The notes under the pieces are model-generated. The model was given only the letters and a program-made list of their open reading frames with translations, had not been told where the DNA came from and ran no database searches. From Planctomycetia bacterium (GTDB taxonomy: Bacteria; Planctomycetota; UBA1135; UBA2386): a DNA stretch of 33,094 bases. This document shows positions 18,497 to 26,418 of this stretch, piece by piece. The first letter of the stretch is position 1, and each line of letters starts with the position of its first letter. A program made the position numbers and the translations under genes. Where the stretch lies: the NCBI GenBank assembly GCA_005776365.1, contig SXPK01000126.1, positions 1 to 33,094 of the forward strand, given 5' to 3'.

Positions 18497-18521
18497 TCGC
18501 GCAGGCAACCGCCGCGGCGAT

Positions 18522-19262
18522 TCAACAGTCGACGGCCTCGGCAATCCGATCCAACATCGGCGCCACCGCGACCGTCGCACGACCTGGAAAGAACCTGTCG
18601 CGCGAGTTCAGGTTGGATGGCTCTTCCAACGCCTGCACCCAAGTAGCTGCACCAGCGGCGCGGGCGATGCCGAGCAAGCCGGCTGCCGGCCATACGTTGC
18701 CGCTCGTGCCGATTGCGACGAAGTGCGCGCACTGCTCCATGGCCTGGTCGATCTCGTCGAGAAACTTCGGGATCTCGCCAAACCAGACGATGTCGGGCCG
18801 CAGCGCCTCGTGCCCGCACTTCGCACACGGCACGAAGTGATCCGGGTCGACTCGCGCCAGCTCACGAACCCGCGCGCCGCATCGCTCGCAACGCAACGAC
18901 GCCAGTTCGCCGTGCATGTGCAAGGCCGCGCTGCCAGCGCGTTCATGCAAGTCGTCGACGTTCTGCGTGACGAGCAGGAATGGCACGCCTGCGTGCTCGC
19001 ATCTCACCGCGAAGTCGGCGAGCGCGCGATGCGCCGCGTTTGGCTCCACGCTCCGCAGCTGCGCGCGCCGTTTCTGATAGAAGCGCCAGACCATCGCGCG
19101 ATCGCGTTCCCAGGCCTCGAACGTCGCGACGTCTTCTGGTCGATGGCCTTCCCACAGACCGCCGGCGTCGCGAAACGTCGCGACACCTGAGTCCGCCGAG
19201 ACACCTGCACCGGTGAGCACCACCACTGTGTCGCGGTGCGACGCGCGCGACACCGAGCTCAC
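18522..19262 (-). CDS. cobB: Sir2-family NAD-dependent protein deacylase (CobB-like)
   Basis: VVLTGAGVSADSGVATFRD, TQNVDDLHERAG, HGEL, CERC...CAKC, RPDIVWFGE; GTG start. Confidence 0.94.
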   Translation of the reverse strand: MSSVSRASHRDTVVVLTGAGVSADSGVATFRDAGGLWEGHRPEDVATFEAWERDRAMVWRFYQKRRAQLRSVEPNAAHRALADFAVRCEHAGVPFLLVTQNVDDLHERAGSAALHMHGELASLRCERCGARVRELARVDPDHFVPCAKCGHEALRPDIVWFGEIPKFLDEIDQAMEQCAHFVAIGTSGNVWPAAGLLGIARAAGAATWVQALEEPSNLNSRDRFFPGRATVAVAPMLDRIAEAVDC

Positions 19263-20134
19263 AACTGCTGCTTCTTGGTATCGCCCGCGGGAGCGCCTGG
19301 TTTCCTCGGAAGCTCACCCTGCTTCGGCTTGGCGTCCTTACCTGCCGTCTCGCCAAGACCCTGCGTAGAAGGCGCCACCTTCGGCACGACGACGACCCAA
19401 GCACGGACGATGCGCAACGGCTCGGTCGGCTGCTGCGAATCGCCTTCGCCGCTGACCGCATCGATCGCATCGACGACATCGAGCCCCTCCGTCACCTCGC
19501 CGAAGATCGTGTGCTTGCCATCGAGATGCGGGCACGGCGCAAACGTGAGGAAGAACTGCGAACCGTCGGTCTTCTCCTTGCCGTCCTCGTTGGCAGTGCT
19601 GATCTGGCCCTTCTTCTCGTGCTTGATGGCTTCAGCAATCTCGCTCTGCATCGTGAAGCCCGCGTTGCCGGCGCCAGTGCCGTTGGGACAACCTCCCTGC
19701 GCCATGAAGCCCTTGATCGCGCGATGGAAGGTGAGCCCATCGTAGAACCCCGCGCGCGTCAGATAGATCGCGCTCGTGCAGTGCATCGGCGCCACGTGCG
19801 GCAGCAACAGCACCTTCAACTCGCCCTTGTTGGTCGCGAGATGCCAGAAGTAGTCGCGGTCTTCGGCAAAGGCCTGCTGCGGCGGCTCCGGCATGGTTGT
19901 CCGCCAACCATCCTGAGCCGCATTGGGCGCGTGCTTCGACAAGAAGGTGTCGAGCGCCGCAATCGCTTTGTCCTTCTTGGTGACGGCATCGTCCTTCTGG
20001 GGACCAGGCCGAGCCTCGACGACGGGTTGCTTGGACCGCTGCTTCTGGCCCTGCTTTGTTTTGGCAGCCTGGGCAGGCGCCAGAGCCGCGACCGCGGTCA
20101 ACGCGAACAACGAGGGCAGGAGCGAGGCGCGCAT
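19259..20134 (-). CDS. Cyclophilin-type peptidyl-prolyl cis-trans isomerase with signal peptide and Lys-rich N-terminal extension
   Basis: FYDGLTFHRAIKGFMAQGGCPNGTGAGNAGF, GSQFFLTFAPCPHLDGKHTIFGEVTEGLDVVDAI; N-terminus MRASLLPSLFALTAVAALAPAQA. Confidence 0.95.
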   Translation of the reverse strand: MRASLLPSLFALTAVAALAPAQAAKTKQGQKQRSKQPVVEARPGPQKDDAVTKKDKAIAALDTFLSKHAPNAAQDGWRTTMPEPPQQAFAEDRDYFWHLATNKGELKVLLLPHVAPMHCTSAIYLTRAGFYDGLTFHRAIKGFMAQGGCPNGTGAGNAGFTMQSEIAEAIKHEKKGQISTANEDGKEKTDGSQFFLTFAPCPHLDGKHTIFGEVTEGLDVVDAIDAVSGEGDSQQPTEPLRIVRAWVVVVPKVAPSTQGLGETAGKDAKPKQGELPRKPGAPAGDTKKQQL

Positions 20135-20170
20135 CGCGCCAGCGTAGCAACCGAATGCTCGCTCCAGAAA

Positions 20171-20237
20171 CGACGCGAGCGGCGAACCCGAAGGGCGCGC
20201 CGCTCGCATCGTCGTCACCGCCCGGCGAACCGGGCGG
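20171..20237. terminator. Tandem strong hairpins downstream of the 20254-22173 gene
   Basis: GCGAGCGGCG (20175-20184)/CGCCGCTCGC (20198-20207), extended by CGAC (20171-20174)/GTCG (20211-20214); then CCGCCCGG-CGAA-CCGGGCGG (20218-20237). Confidence 0.6.
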
Positions 20238-20253
20238 CGGCATTCTGCTTCGA

Positions 20254-22173
20254 TCAGAAGTTGTCGAAGTGGATGCAGACTGCGTTCGAGGCCAGGATGT
20301 TGGCCGGGTTGAACGAGTTCGGGACGCCGGTGCAGAGTTGCACAGACTGAGCGTAGAGGTCGACGCCCGCGAAGGACGCCGGGATGCTCGCCAGGGCCGG
20401 CCAAGAAGCGCTGCCGCCAGCAACGAGACCGAAGCTCGAGGCGAGCTCAGGCAGGTTGATGTAGGCGCCGCAGCCAGGCATGCCGACGATGGCCAGGTCG
20501 ATACCCGGCAGCGAAGCCGCGCTGATCAGCGTGATGTTGATCAGACCGGAAGCGTCGATGTTGTTGGTGTCGATCTGGAGCGCCGCGCCAACCTTCGGAC
20601 GGGTCGTGAGGCTGATCACGGCCGGGACCGCGCCATCACCCGAGACGTAACCGCCACCCGATGCCGCAACGGCAAAGTTCGGGGCGCTACGCGGGGTCGC
20701 GCCACTGCCCGGATCGGCCGCGCCGGCACCCGGCGTGAAGCCGGTGAGGATCGGCGTTGCCGTCGCGTTCATGCCGCCCGTGCCGTAGCGGATCTGCACG
20801 CCACCACCCGCCTGAAGGACGATTTGCACCGTGTTCAGGTTGGTAGGCTGGCCCCAGATCTGGCAGTTGTGCCACGTGACCGCGACATAGCTCGCGCCAT
20901 CCGTGTCATACCAAATGTTGCCAGCGCCGCCGCCGAACGTGGCGAGGTCTGCAGGCTCGAGATCCGTCCAGCCACCTGCGATGCCCGCTTGGTTCGCGAG
21001 GAACCCACCGTAGCCATCGTAGAAGCCGAACGTGTTCGTAGCAGTCGCGAAGTAAACGATGCCGTTCGACGAGATCTGCAGCGTGTTCGAACCCGTCGGG
21101 TTCGTCGGGTAGGGGAAGAAGAACGGCATCGTGATCGGAGTCGCGAGCGCGTCATCCCACGCACCGGTCGTCAGGGCCGGCGTCTGGGTGTTGATCTGCA
21201 CCGCGCCCGTCGAGGTGCCGGGGGCAACCACGAGGCCGGACGTCGCGTTGGTCGTCACGATGTAGTTCGTGCCGATGTTGAACATGTCGAGGCCGTTGAT
21301 GCCGCCGACATCATCGATGTCCATCGTCGCGCCATCCGTCCAGCTCTCGTAGAACGCTTGCTTACGGTCGTAGCAGCCAGCGCCGTAAACGGTCTGGTAT
21401 GCGGCGCCCGCGCCAACCGTGTAGTTGACGGTCAGGTTCGGCATGTAGGGCGTCGCGCTGCTCGGCGACAGGGCGCCGTTGGCGAACGCCGGGCTCTGGA
21501 CGCCGAGGTTCGAAAGCGTGAGGAAGCCGTCCGCGAACGTCGTCGGGGTCGGCTGAATCGTCATGTTGGTGAACAGCGGGTGAATACGGTCCGTGGCCGG
21601 GTTGGCTGGAACGGACGGAGTATTCGCGACACCAGTCGGAACGAAGACGAAGACGACCGCGTAGTTGCCGGGCGTCAGGGCGAGCGGCGGGTTGAAGGTC
21701 GCCAAGGATGGCGTGTCCGGAGCCGCATAGACCAGGTTGCTGACGTGCGTCGCTTGGTTCGACAGGAGCTGCCACGGCGCAATCGGCGGAACTGCCGGGT
21801 TGTGCGTGTAGGGATTGGTCGTGAACAGCGTCGCGTTCAGAACCGTGTCGTTCGGCACAATCCAGACTTCGCAGGTGCCGTTCGGGGCGCCAACGAGGTT
21901 CGGGACGATGATGCCGGCGTAGGTGCCGCCATCATTCAGGAAGTTGGTGCCAACCTGCGTGAGGTTGACGTTGCCGCTGACCGCGAGGTCGCAACGGACT
22001 GCAACACCTGGATCGAGACTGACGCAGTAGTTCGGCGCCGTCGCGCAGGCGTAGAACGTCGTGCCGTAGTAGGTAGTCTCGAGCGATTGTTGGCCGGTCG
22101 GGGCGACACACTGGGCGCTCAGTTGGGCCGCGGCGGTCGCAACCGTCGCAAGGGAGAGCAGGGTCTTGTGCAT
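20254..22173 (-). CDS. Large secreted protein (~639 aa), Thr/Asn/Gly-rich, with nidogen-like segment and C-terminal repeat domain
   Basis: From MHKTLLSLATVATAAAQLSAQ; segment GGGAGNIWYDTDGASYVAVTWHNCQIWGQPTNLNTVQIVLQAGGGVQIRYG resembles NIDO-like domains; C-terminal IVGMPGCGAYINL...GVDLYAQSVQL. Confidence 0.82.
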   Translation of the reverse strand: MHKTLLSLATVATAAAQLSAQCVAPTGQQSLETTYYGTTFYACATAPNYCVSLDPGVAVRCDLAVSGNVNLTQVGTNFLNDGGTYAGIIVPNLVGAPNGTCEVWIVPNDTVLNATLFTTNPYTHNPAVPPIAPWQLLSNQATHVSNLVYAAPDTPSLATFNPPLALTPGNYAVVFVFVPTGVANTPSVPANPATDRIHPLFTNMTIQPTPTTFADGFLTLSNLGVQSPAFANGALSPSSATPYMPNLTVNYTVGAGAAYQTVYGAGCYDRKQAFYESWTDGATMDIDDVGGINGLDMFNIGTNYIVTTNATSGLVVAPGTSTGAVQINTQTPALTTGAWDDALATPITMPFFFPYPTNPTGSNTLQISSNGIVYFATATNTFGFYDGYGGFLANQAGIAGGWTDLEPADLATFGGGAGNIWYDTDGASYVAVTWHNCQIWGQPTNLNTVQIVLQAGGGVQIRYGTGGMNATATPILTGFTPGAGAADPGSGATPRSAPNFAVAASGGGYVSGDGAVPAVISLTTRPKVGAALQIDTNNIDASGLINITLISAASLPGIDLAIVGMPGCGAYINLPELASSFGLVAGGSASWPALASIPASFAGVDLYAQSVQLCTGVPNSFNPANILASNAVCIHFDNF

Positions 22174-22532
22174 GACTCTTAGGGGATGGAGGAAGGATGG
22201 GGCCGGAGGGAATGCCGGCCGGGAGACGGAGGAACATACCTCGGCTCGCAAGCATGGGAACCCCCTCGCGATCGACTCCTGGGGCAGGATTCCCGATGTG
22301 GGACCTGGCACCACGATGCGGAAGAACGCATCGAGTCCTAGGGACAACGCGAGCGCAGCAGGTGCGAGTCGGCGGAATCGGCCTTGCCGCCCAGGGACCT
22401 GTCCCACCTCGCTGCCTCATCCGCCGCTTCCTGCACCGCGTAACCGCAGGGTGAATCATGCGCCTGCTGCCGCGCACCGATGCCCTTTGTCGAGTGCAAG
22501 AAGTTGGCACCGCCCGAGCGCGCACGACGGAA

Positions 22533-22649
22533 TCAGCGCGTCTTGCCCAACACGATCACAAGGGCAACGGCACCAACACACACGGCGATCACGAGCAACA
22601 AGACCCAACCGGGCACGCGCCGGTCCTCACCTGGCCCGCTCACGCTCAC
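22533..22649 (-). CDS. 38-aa single-TM microprotein translationally coupled to the upstream LptF/LptG permease
   Basis: GTG start overlaps the permease stop (GTGA at 22649-22646); MSVSGPGEDRRVPGWVLLLVIAVCVGAVALVIVLGKTR. The 84-aa ORF in the track is this frame extended upstream. Confidence 0.5.
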   Translation of the reverse strand: MSVSGPGEDRRVPGWVLLLVIAVCVGAVALVIVLGKTR

Positions 22650-23725
22650 GTCTTGATCCCCGAAAACATCACGACCCCCAACGACCCGAACAAGATCGTC
22701 GGCGACCACGCAGCAACGACAGGATGGATGTAGCCGTTGAAGCCGAGGTTCTGGCACGTGAGATCGAACAGCATGTAGGCAGCGCACATCCCGATGGCAC
22801 CGAGCACGCGCTCGATTCGACTGCTGCGTTCGAAGTGGATGGCGAATGGCAGACCAAGCAAGAGCAGCACGAGGTTCGCAAGTGGATAGGTGAAATGCCG
22901 GTGGAGCGCCATCGCGACGTCCTTGCGATTGGGCCGTTGGGAACGCGTCTCCAGCAACTCGTCATAAGAGAACAGTTCGCATGGGATGTCCTCCTGGCCG
23001 CGCTGCAGCACGACCGCTGGAGTCCAGTTCGCCGCGCCGAGCCGTTCGATCGGCACGTCGCCGGACTCGGTGCGTTCGACGCCTTCAGCAAGAACCCAGT
23101 CCCCGATGCCTTCGTCCCATGTCGCCGCCTTCGCGACAACGAGAACGCTGTCACCGCCGGCACCGCGACGCAGCAGGCTCACGCCTTCCATGCGTTTGGC
23201 CTTGGGATCGTAGGCCTTGATCCACAGGCCCGCGAAAGACGCGCCGCGCTCTTCGAGGATCACGCGCTGGATCGAACGATCGCCGCCACCGAGCAAGGTC
23301 TGCGCCTCCGCGACCTCGAGCGCGACGCGCGGCACGGCCCATTGCCAGCAGGCCACCATCGCCAACGCCACGATCCCGCCGGCCAGCAGTGCAGGCCGAA
23401 GGATGCGCACCATGCTGCGGCCGACAAACAGCATCGGCTGCAGTTCGTTCTGTGCCATGAGCCGCGCAATCGCGAACATGCAGCCGATGACGGTTGCGAA
23501 CGGCGCGATGGTGACGAAGCTGAACGGCAGTTGGCGGAAGTAGTAGCCACCGAGGAAGGCGAAGAGCTCGCCCGTGCTCATTCCTTGCCGCTCGGCCTTG
23601 TCGAGGTAGCCGCCAAGGTTGTTGAGAACGTCCAGAAGGATCGTCAGGCACAGAAAGAACGCGAGTGACGCCAGCAGCGACGCAGCGACCGAGCGACCGA
23701 CGTAGCCATCCAGCGTCTGCTTCAT
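22646..23725 (-). CDS. LptF/LptG-family (YjgP/YjgQ) permease
   Basis: N-terminal TM region, IAPFATVIGCMFAIARLMAQNELQPMLFVGRS, C-terminal TMs HRHFTYPLANLVLLLLGLPFAI. Confidence 0.9.
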   Translation of the reverse strand: MKQTLDGYVGRSVAASLLASLAFFLCLTILLDVLNNLGGYLDKAERQGMSTGELFAFLGGYYFRQLPFSFVTIAPFATVIGCMFAIARLMAQNELQPMLFVGRSMVRILRPALLAGGIVALAMVACWQWAVPRVALEVAEAQTLLGGGDRSIQRVILEERGASFAGLWIKAYDPKAKRMEGVSLLRRGAGGDSVLVVAKAATWDEGIGDWVLAEGVERTESGDVPIERLGAANWTPAVVLQRGQEDIPCELFSYDELLETRSQRPNRKDVAMALHRHFTYPLANLVLLLLGLPFAIHFERSSRIERVLGAIGMCAAYMLFDLTCQNLGFNGYIHPVVAAWSPTILFGSLGVVMFSGIKT

Positions 23726-24816
23726 CGCCGCAACTCCCGCCAGCAGAACGGCGCGCCGAGAATCGTCAGCATCGCTGCGGGCAACCAGCCGAACATCGGT
23801 TCGCCCGTCGCGCGCAGCAACTTTCCGCCAAGCACGTCGCCGACGTAGAACACGCCGATCGGCGCAAGCGCGAACAACAGTGCGACGGCGCGACCGCGAT
23901 TTTGCGCCAGGAGCGCGAGGCAGAAGCCGATCGGGCCAAGCAGCAGCGGCAGGATCGCAAAGCAGGTGCGACGGAATAGCGTGTAGCGCGCCGCCATCGG
24001 CCGTTCGTGCTGGCCGCGCAACACTTCGGAGAGCAGTTGGCTGCTGCCCATGTCATCGTCCCGCTCGTCGCGCCGCGAACTCTCGCCGATGGCGCCAAGC
24101 GGGAACCGCGGCTCGATCGTGTCGAAGCGCGTGTTGGTCAATGGGTCGCTGCCGTTCTGCAACACGATGCGCAGTGAGGTGTCCTCTGCCTTGGGCAGCG
24201 GAATCCAGACCTTGTCGACATGCACGATCGGGGACACGAACCCGAGGTCGCGGGCACGGCCATCGGGAAGGTAGAGCCAACAGTCGCGCAGGATCACCTC
24301 CTCGGACTGTTCTCCGCCCTCGCGTCGGCCGTAGGTCAGCGCCAGATCGGTGCCCGGGATCGAAACTCGGTCGTCACTCGAGCCCAGCCCCATGCTGACG
24401 ATGGTGTTGCGCAGCACTTCGACGATGACGCGGTACTTGCGGTAGTGCACCTCAGGCAGCACGTAGTGCAGCGTCAGCGAGCCGACGACCGAAAGCGCAA
24501 GGCCGACCAGCACGGTCGCCATCATCGGCACGCGCGGGCTGATCCCGGCGGCGCGGATCGCCGTGATCTCGCGGTCCTGGCCGGCGCGCGCGAAGGTCAT
24601 CACCGTCGCCAGCAAGAACGAGATCGGCAGCAGATGCGGAAATGCATCCAGCGCCCAGAGCAGCGTGATGATCGCGGCATCGAGCAAGCCGCCGCCCTCC
24701 GCCTTCTGGATGCCACGGGCCACCAGCGAGATCACGACGATCGCAAACAGCACAGTGAATGTGATGCTCGCGTGGATCAGGAGCTCCCTGAGGTAGTATC
24801 GGTGCAGCCGCCACAT
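23722..24816 (-). CDS. LptF/LptG-family (YjgP/YjgQ) permease
   Basis: From MWRLHRYYLRELLIHASITFTVL; LPISFLLATVMTFARAGQDREITAIRAAGISP; ATGA overlap with the next permease. Confidence 0.92.
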   Translation of the reverse strand: MWRLHRYYLRELLIHASITFTVLFAIVVISLVARGIQKAEGGGLLDAAIITLLWALDAFPHLLPISFLLATVMTFARAGQDREITAIRAAGISPRVPMMATVLVGLALSVVGSLTLHYVLPEVHYRKYRVIVEVLRNTIVSMGLGSSDDRVSIPGTDLALTYGRREGGEQSEEVILRDCWLYLPDGRARDLGFVSPIVHVDKVWIPLPKAEDTSLRIVLQNGSDPLTNTRFDTIEPRFPLGAIGESSRRDERDDDMGSSQLLSEVLRGQHERPMAARYTLFRRTCFAILPLLLGPIGFCLALLAQNRGRAVALLFALAPIGVFYVGDVLGGKLLRATGEPMFGWLPAAMLTILGAPFCWRELRR

Positions 24817-24826
24817 CGCCGACGAC

Positions 24827-26359
24827 ATGGTTCCGCAAGGACTCGCACCGGGCAACGATCCGCTGCTCCAATCCGTAGCGATCCACGCCCCGCACTGCCG
24901 CGGCGTCGTGGCAGGCACCGTCGCGGACGCGCTGCAGCCGTTGTTCCATTCGCTGCCAGAAACCGCCGACCTCGTCGAGATCAAGCGAAGCACCGTGCGC
25001 ACCGTGCTGCGCGGCAACGTCGGCGGCATCGACCTGCACCTCAAGCTCTACCGCTCGGTGACGCTGTCCGACCGCGCCCGGGAGGCCTTTCGTGGCGACC
25101 GCGGCACCCACGAGGCGACCAATCTGGTGCGTGCCGCGCAACTCGACCTGCCGGTCGCGCAGCCGCTTGCTTGCGGCACACTCATCGATCCGATCCGCGG
25201 CTCGCGCAGTTTCCTCGTCACGCGCACGATCCCGGGAGCGCGGCAATTTGCATTCGGCATGGGCGAAGAAACGCTCGTGCACACCGGCCGCCTGCTGCGC
25301 CGGATGCATGACCGGGGCTTCCTCCCTGGCGACCTTCACCATGGCAACGTCGTCGTCGACGGCCGCGGGCTGCCGTGGTTGCTCGACCTCCAGTCCGTGC
25401 GGCGCACCGGCGAACCCGACCTGGCGCGCCGAGCTGCTGGCGTCGCTTACTTCTGCCAGCCGCTGGACGGCGGCCCGCTCGATCCCGCGGCGCAGCCGCT
25501 CCTGATGGCGTATCTCGCAGCCGGCCTCGATCTGCCGGACGCATTTGCGACCGCGCTCGCGCAGGCCGCGCGGCTCGTGCGCCATCGTGCGCTCAAGTCC
25601 TTCCATCGGCGCTGGTCGCGCGAGTGTCGCCACACCTCGATGCCCCCATGGCGACGCGGTGAGTTCCGTTGGCACCTGCATCTCGTTGAGGACGAGGCCG
25701 ATCGCACGCCGCTGCACGAAGCCTGCCGCGCGTTCGTCGCCGCGCCGCCTCCATCCGCCAAGCAAGGTCGCCGCGGCGCGGTTTGGTTGTTGCCAGAAAT
25801 CGCCATCAAGCAACGGGCGCAGGGTGACGCGCGCAAGTTGTTCCAAGCGATGTATTGGTTGATGTTCGCCGGCGTCGGCCAACCCGAGCCCATCGCGCTC
25901 GCGACGAAGAACGGCGTCGGCTACGTCTTCGCGCGACGCGTGCCATCCCCGTGCCTCGCCGACGAACTTAGACTCGGCTCGCTCGCAATGCGCGACGTCT
26001 TGCACGCCGCGCGCTCGCTCGGTGTCGCCGTCGGCCGCATGCATGCGCACGGCATCCGCAACCGCGACCTCAAGTTCGAAAACCTTGTCCGTGACCCGGC
26101 GACGGGGAACCTGCTGTTGGCCGACCTCGATGGCGTCCGCGTAAAGAACGCCGACGACACGCGCGGCCAAGGCGCCGACCTCGGCCGCCTGCTGGCCGCA
26201 TTCATCGCTGCCGGTCGCCCCGGTGGCCGCAGCGCATTCTGCGCCTTCGTCCGCGCCTACCTTCGCACGCGCCGCCGCTTGCTACACCCCACGCCGACGC
26301 AGAAGGTCTGGAAGGCAGCCAAGAAACGCGCTCGCGAATGGGCTAACAGCCACGACTGA
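24827..26359 (+). CDS. LPS/Kdo-kinase-like protein with two kinase-like domains in tandem
   Basis: Domain 1: LHLKLYR, HDRGFLPGDLHHGNVVVDGRGLPWLLDLQSVRR. Domain 2: EIAIKQRAQGDARKLFQ, MHAHGIRNRDLKFENLVRDPATGNLLLADLDGVRV. Confidence 0.85.
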   Translation: MVPQGLAPGNDPLLQSVAIHAPHCRGVVAGTVADALQPLFHSLPETADLVEIKRSTVRTVLRGNVGGIDLHLKLYRSVTLSDRAREAFRGDRGTHEATNLVRAAQLDLPVAQPLACGTLIDPIRGSRSFLVTRTIPGARQFAFGMGEETLVHTGRLLRRMHDRGFLPGDLHHGNVVVDGRGLPWLLDLQSVRRTGEPDLARRAAGVAYFCQPLDGGPLDPAAQPLLMAYLAAGLDLPDAFATALAQAARLVRHRALKSFHRRWSRECRHTSMPPWRRGEFRWHLHLVEDEADRTPLHEACRAFVAAPPPSAKQGRRGAVWLLPEIAIKQRAQGDARKLFQAMYWLMFAGVGQPEPIALATKNGVGYVFARRVPSPCLADELRLGSLAMRDVLHAARSLGVAVGRMHAHGIRNRDLKFENLVRDPATGNLLLADLDGVRVKNADDTRGQGADLGRLLAAFIAAGRPGGRSAFCAFVRAYLRTRRRLLHPTPTQKVWKAAKKRAREWANSHD

Positions 26360-26418
26360 TCGGCTGGCGCGGCGCTGCTTGGGCTGACGCCTTTTGCCTC
26401 GCTGCTGTTGGTTGAGTC

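Noticed and set aside
18497-18521. CGCCGCGGCG palindrome between convergent genes as a terminator
   Set aside because: No loop is possible without unpairing the centre; ordinary in GC-rich DNA.
20056-22182. 708-aa plus-strand ORF
   Set aside because: Arg/Val/Asp-rich translation antisense to a clear secreted protein with signal peptide; typical high-GC shadow ORF.
22305-22325. Possible sigma-54 promoter (TGGCAC near ATGCGG)
   Set aside because: The -12 element does not match TTGC at the required spacing.
22166-23668. 500-aa plus-strand ORF
   Set aside because: Antisense to the LptF/LptG-family permease; no recognisable domain.
24452-26170. 572-aa minus-strand ORF
   Set aside because: Antisense to the kinase gene and overlapping the permease; composition typical of GC shadow frames.
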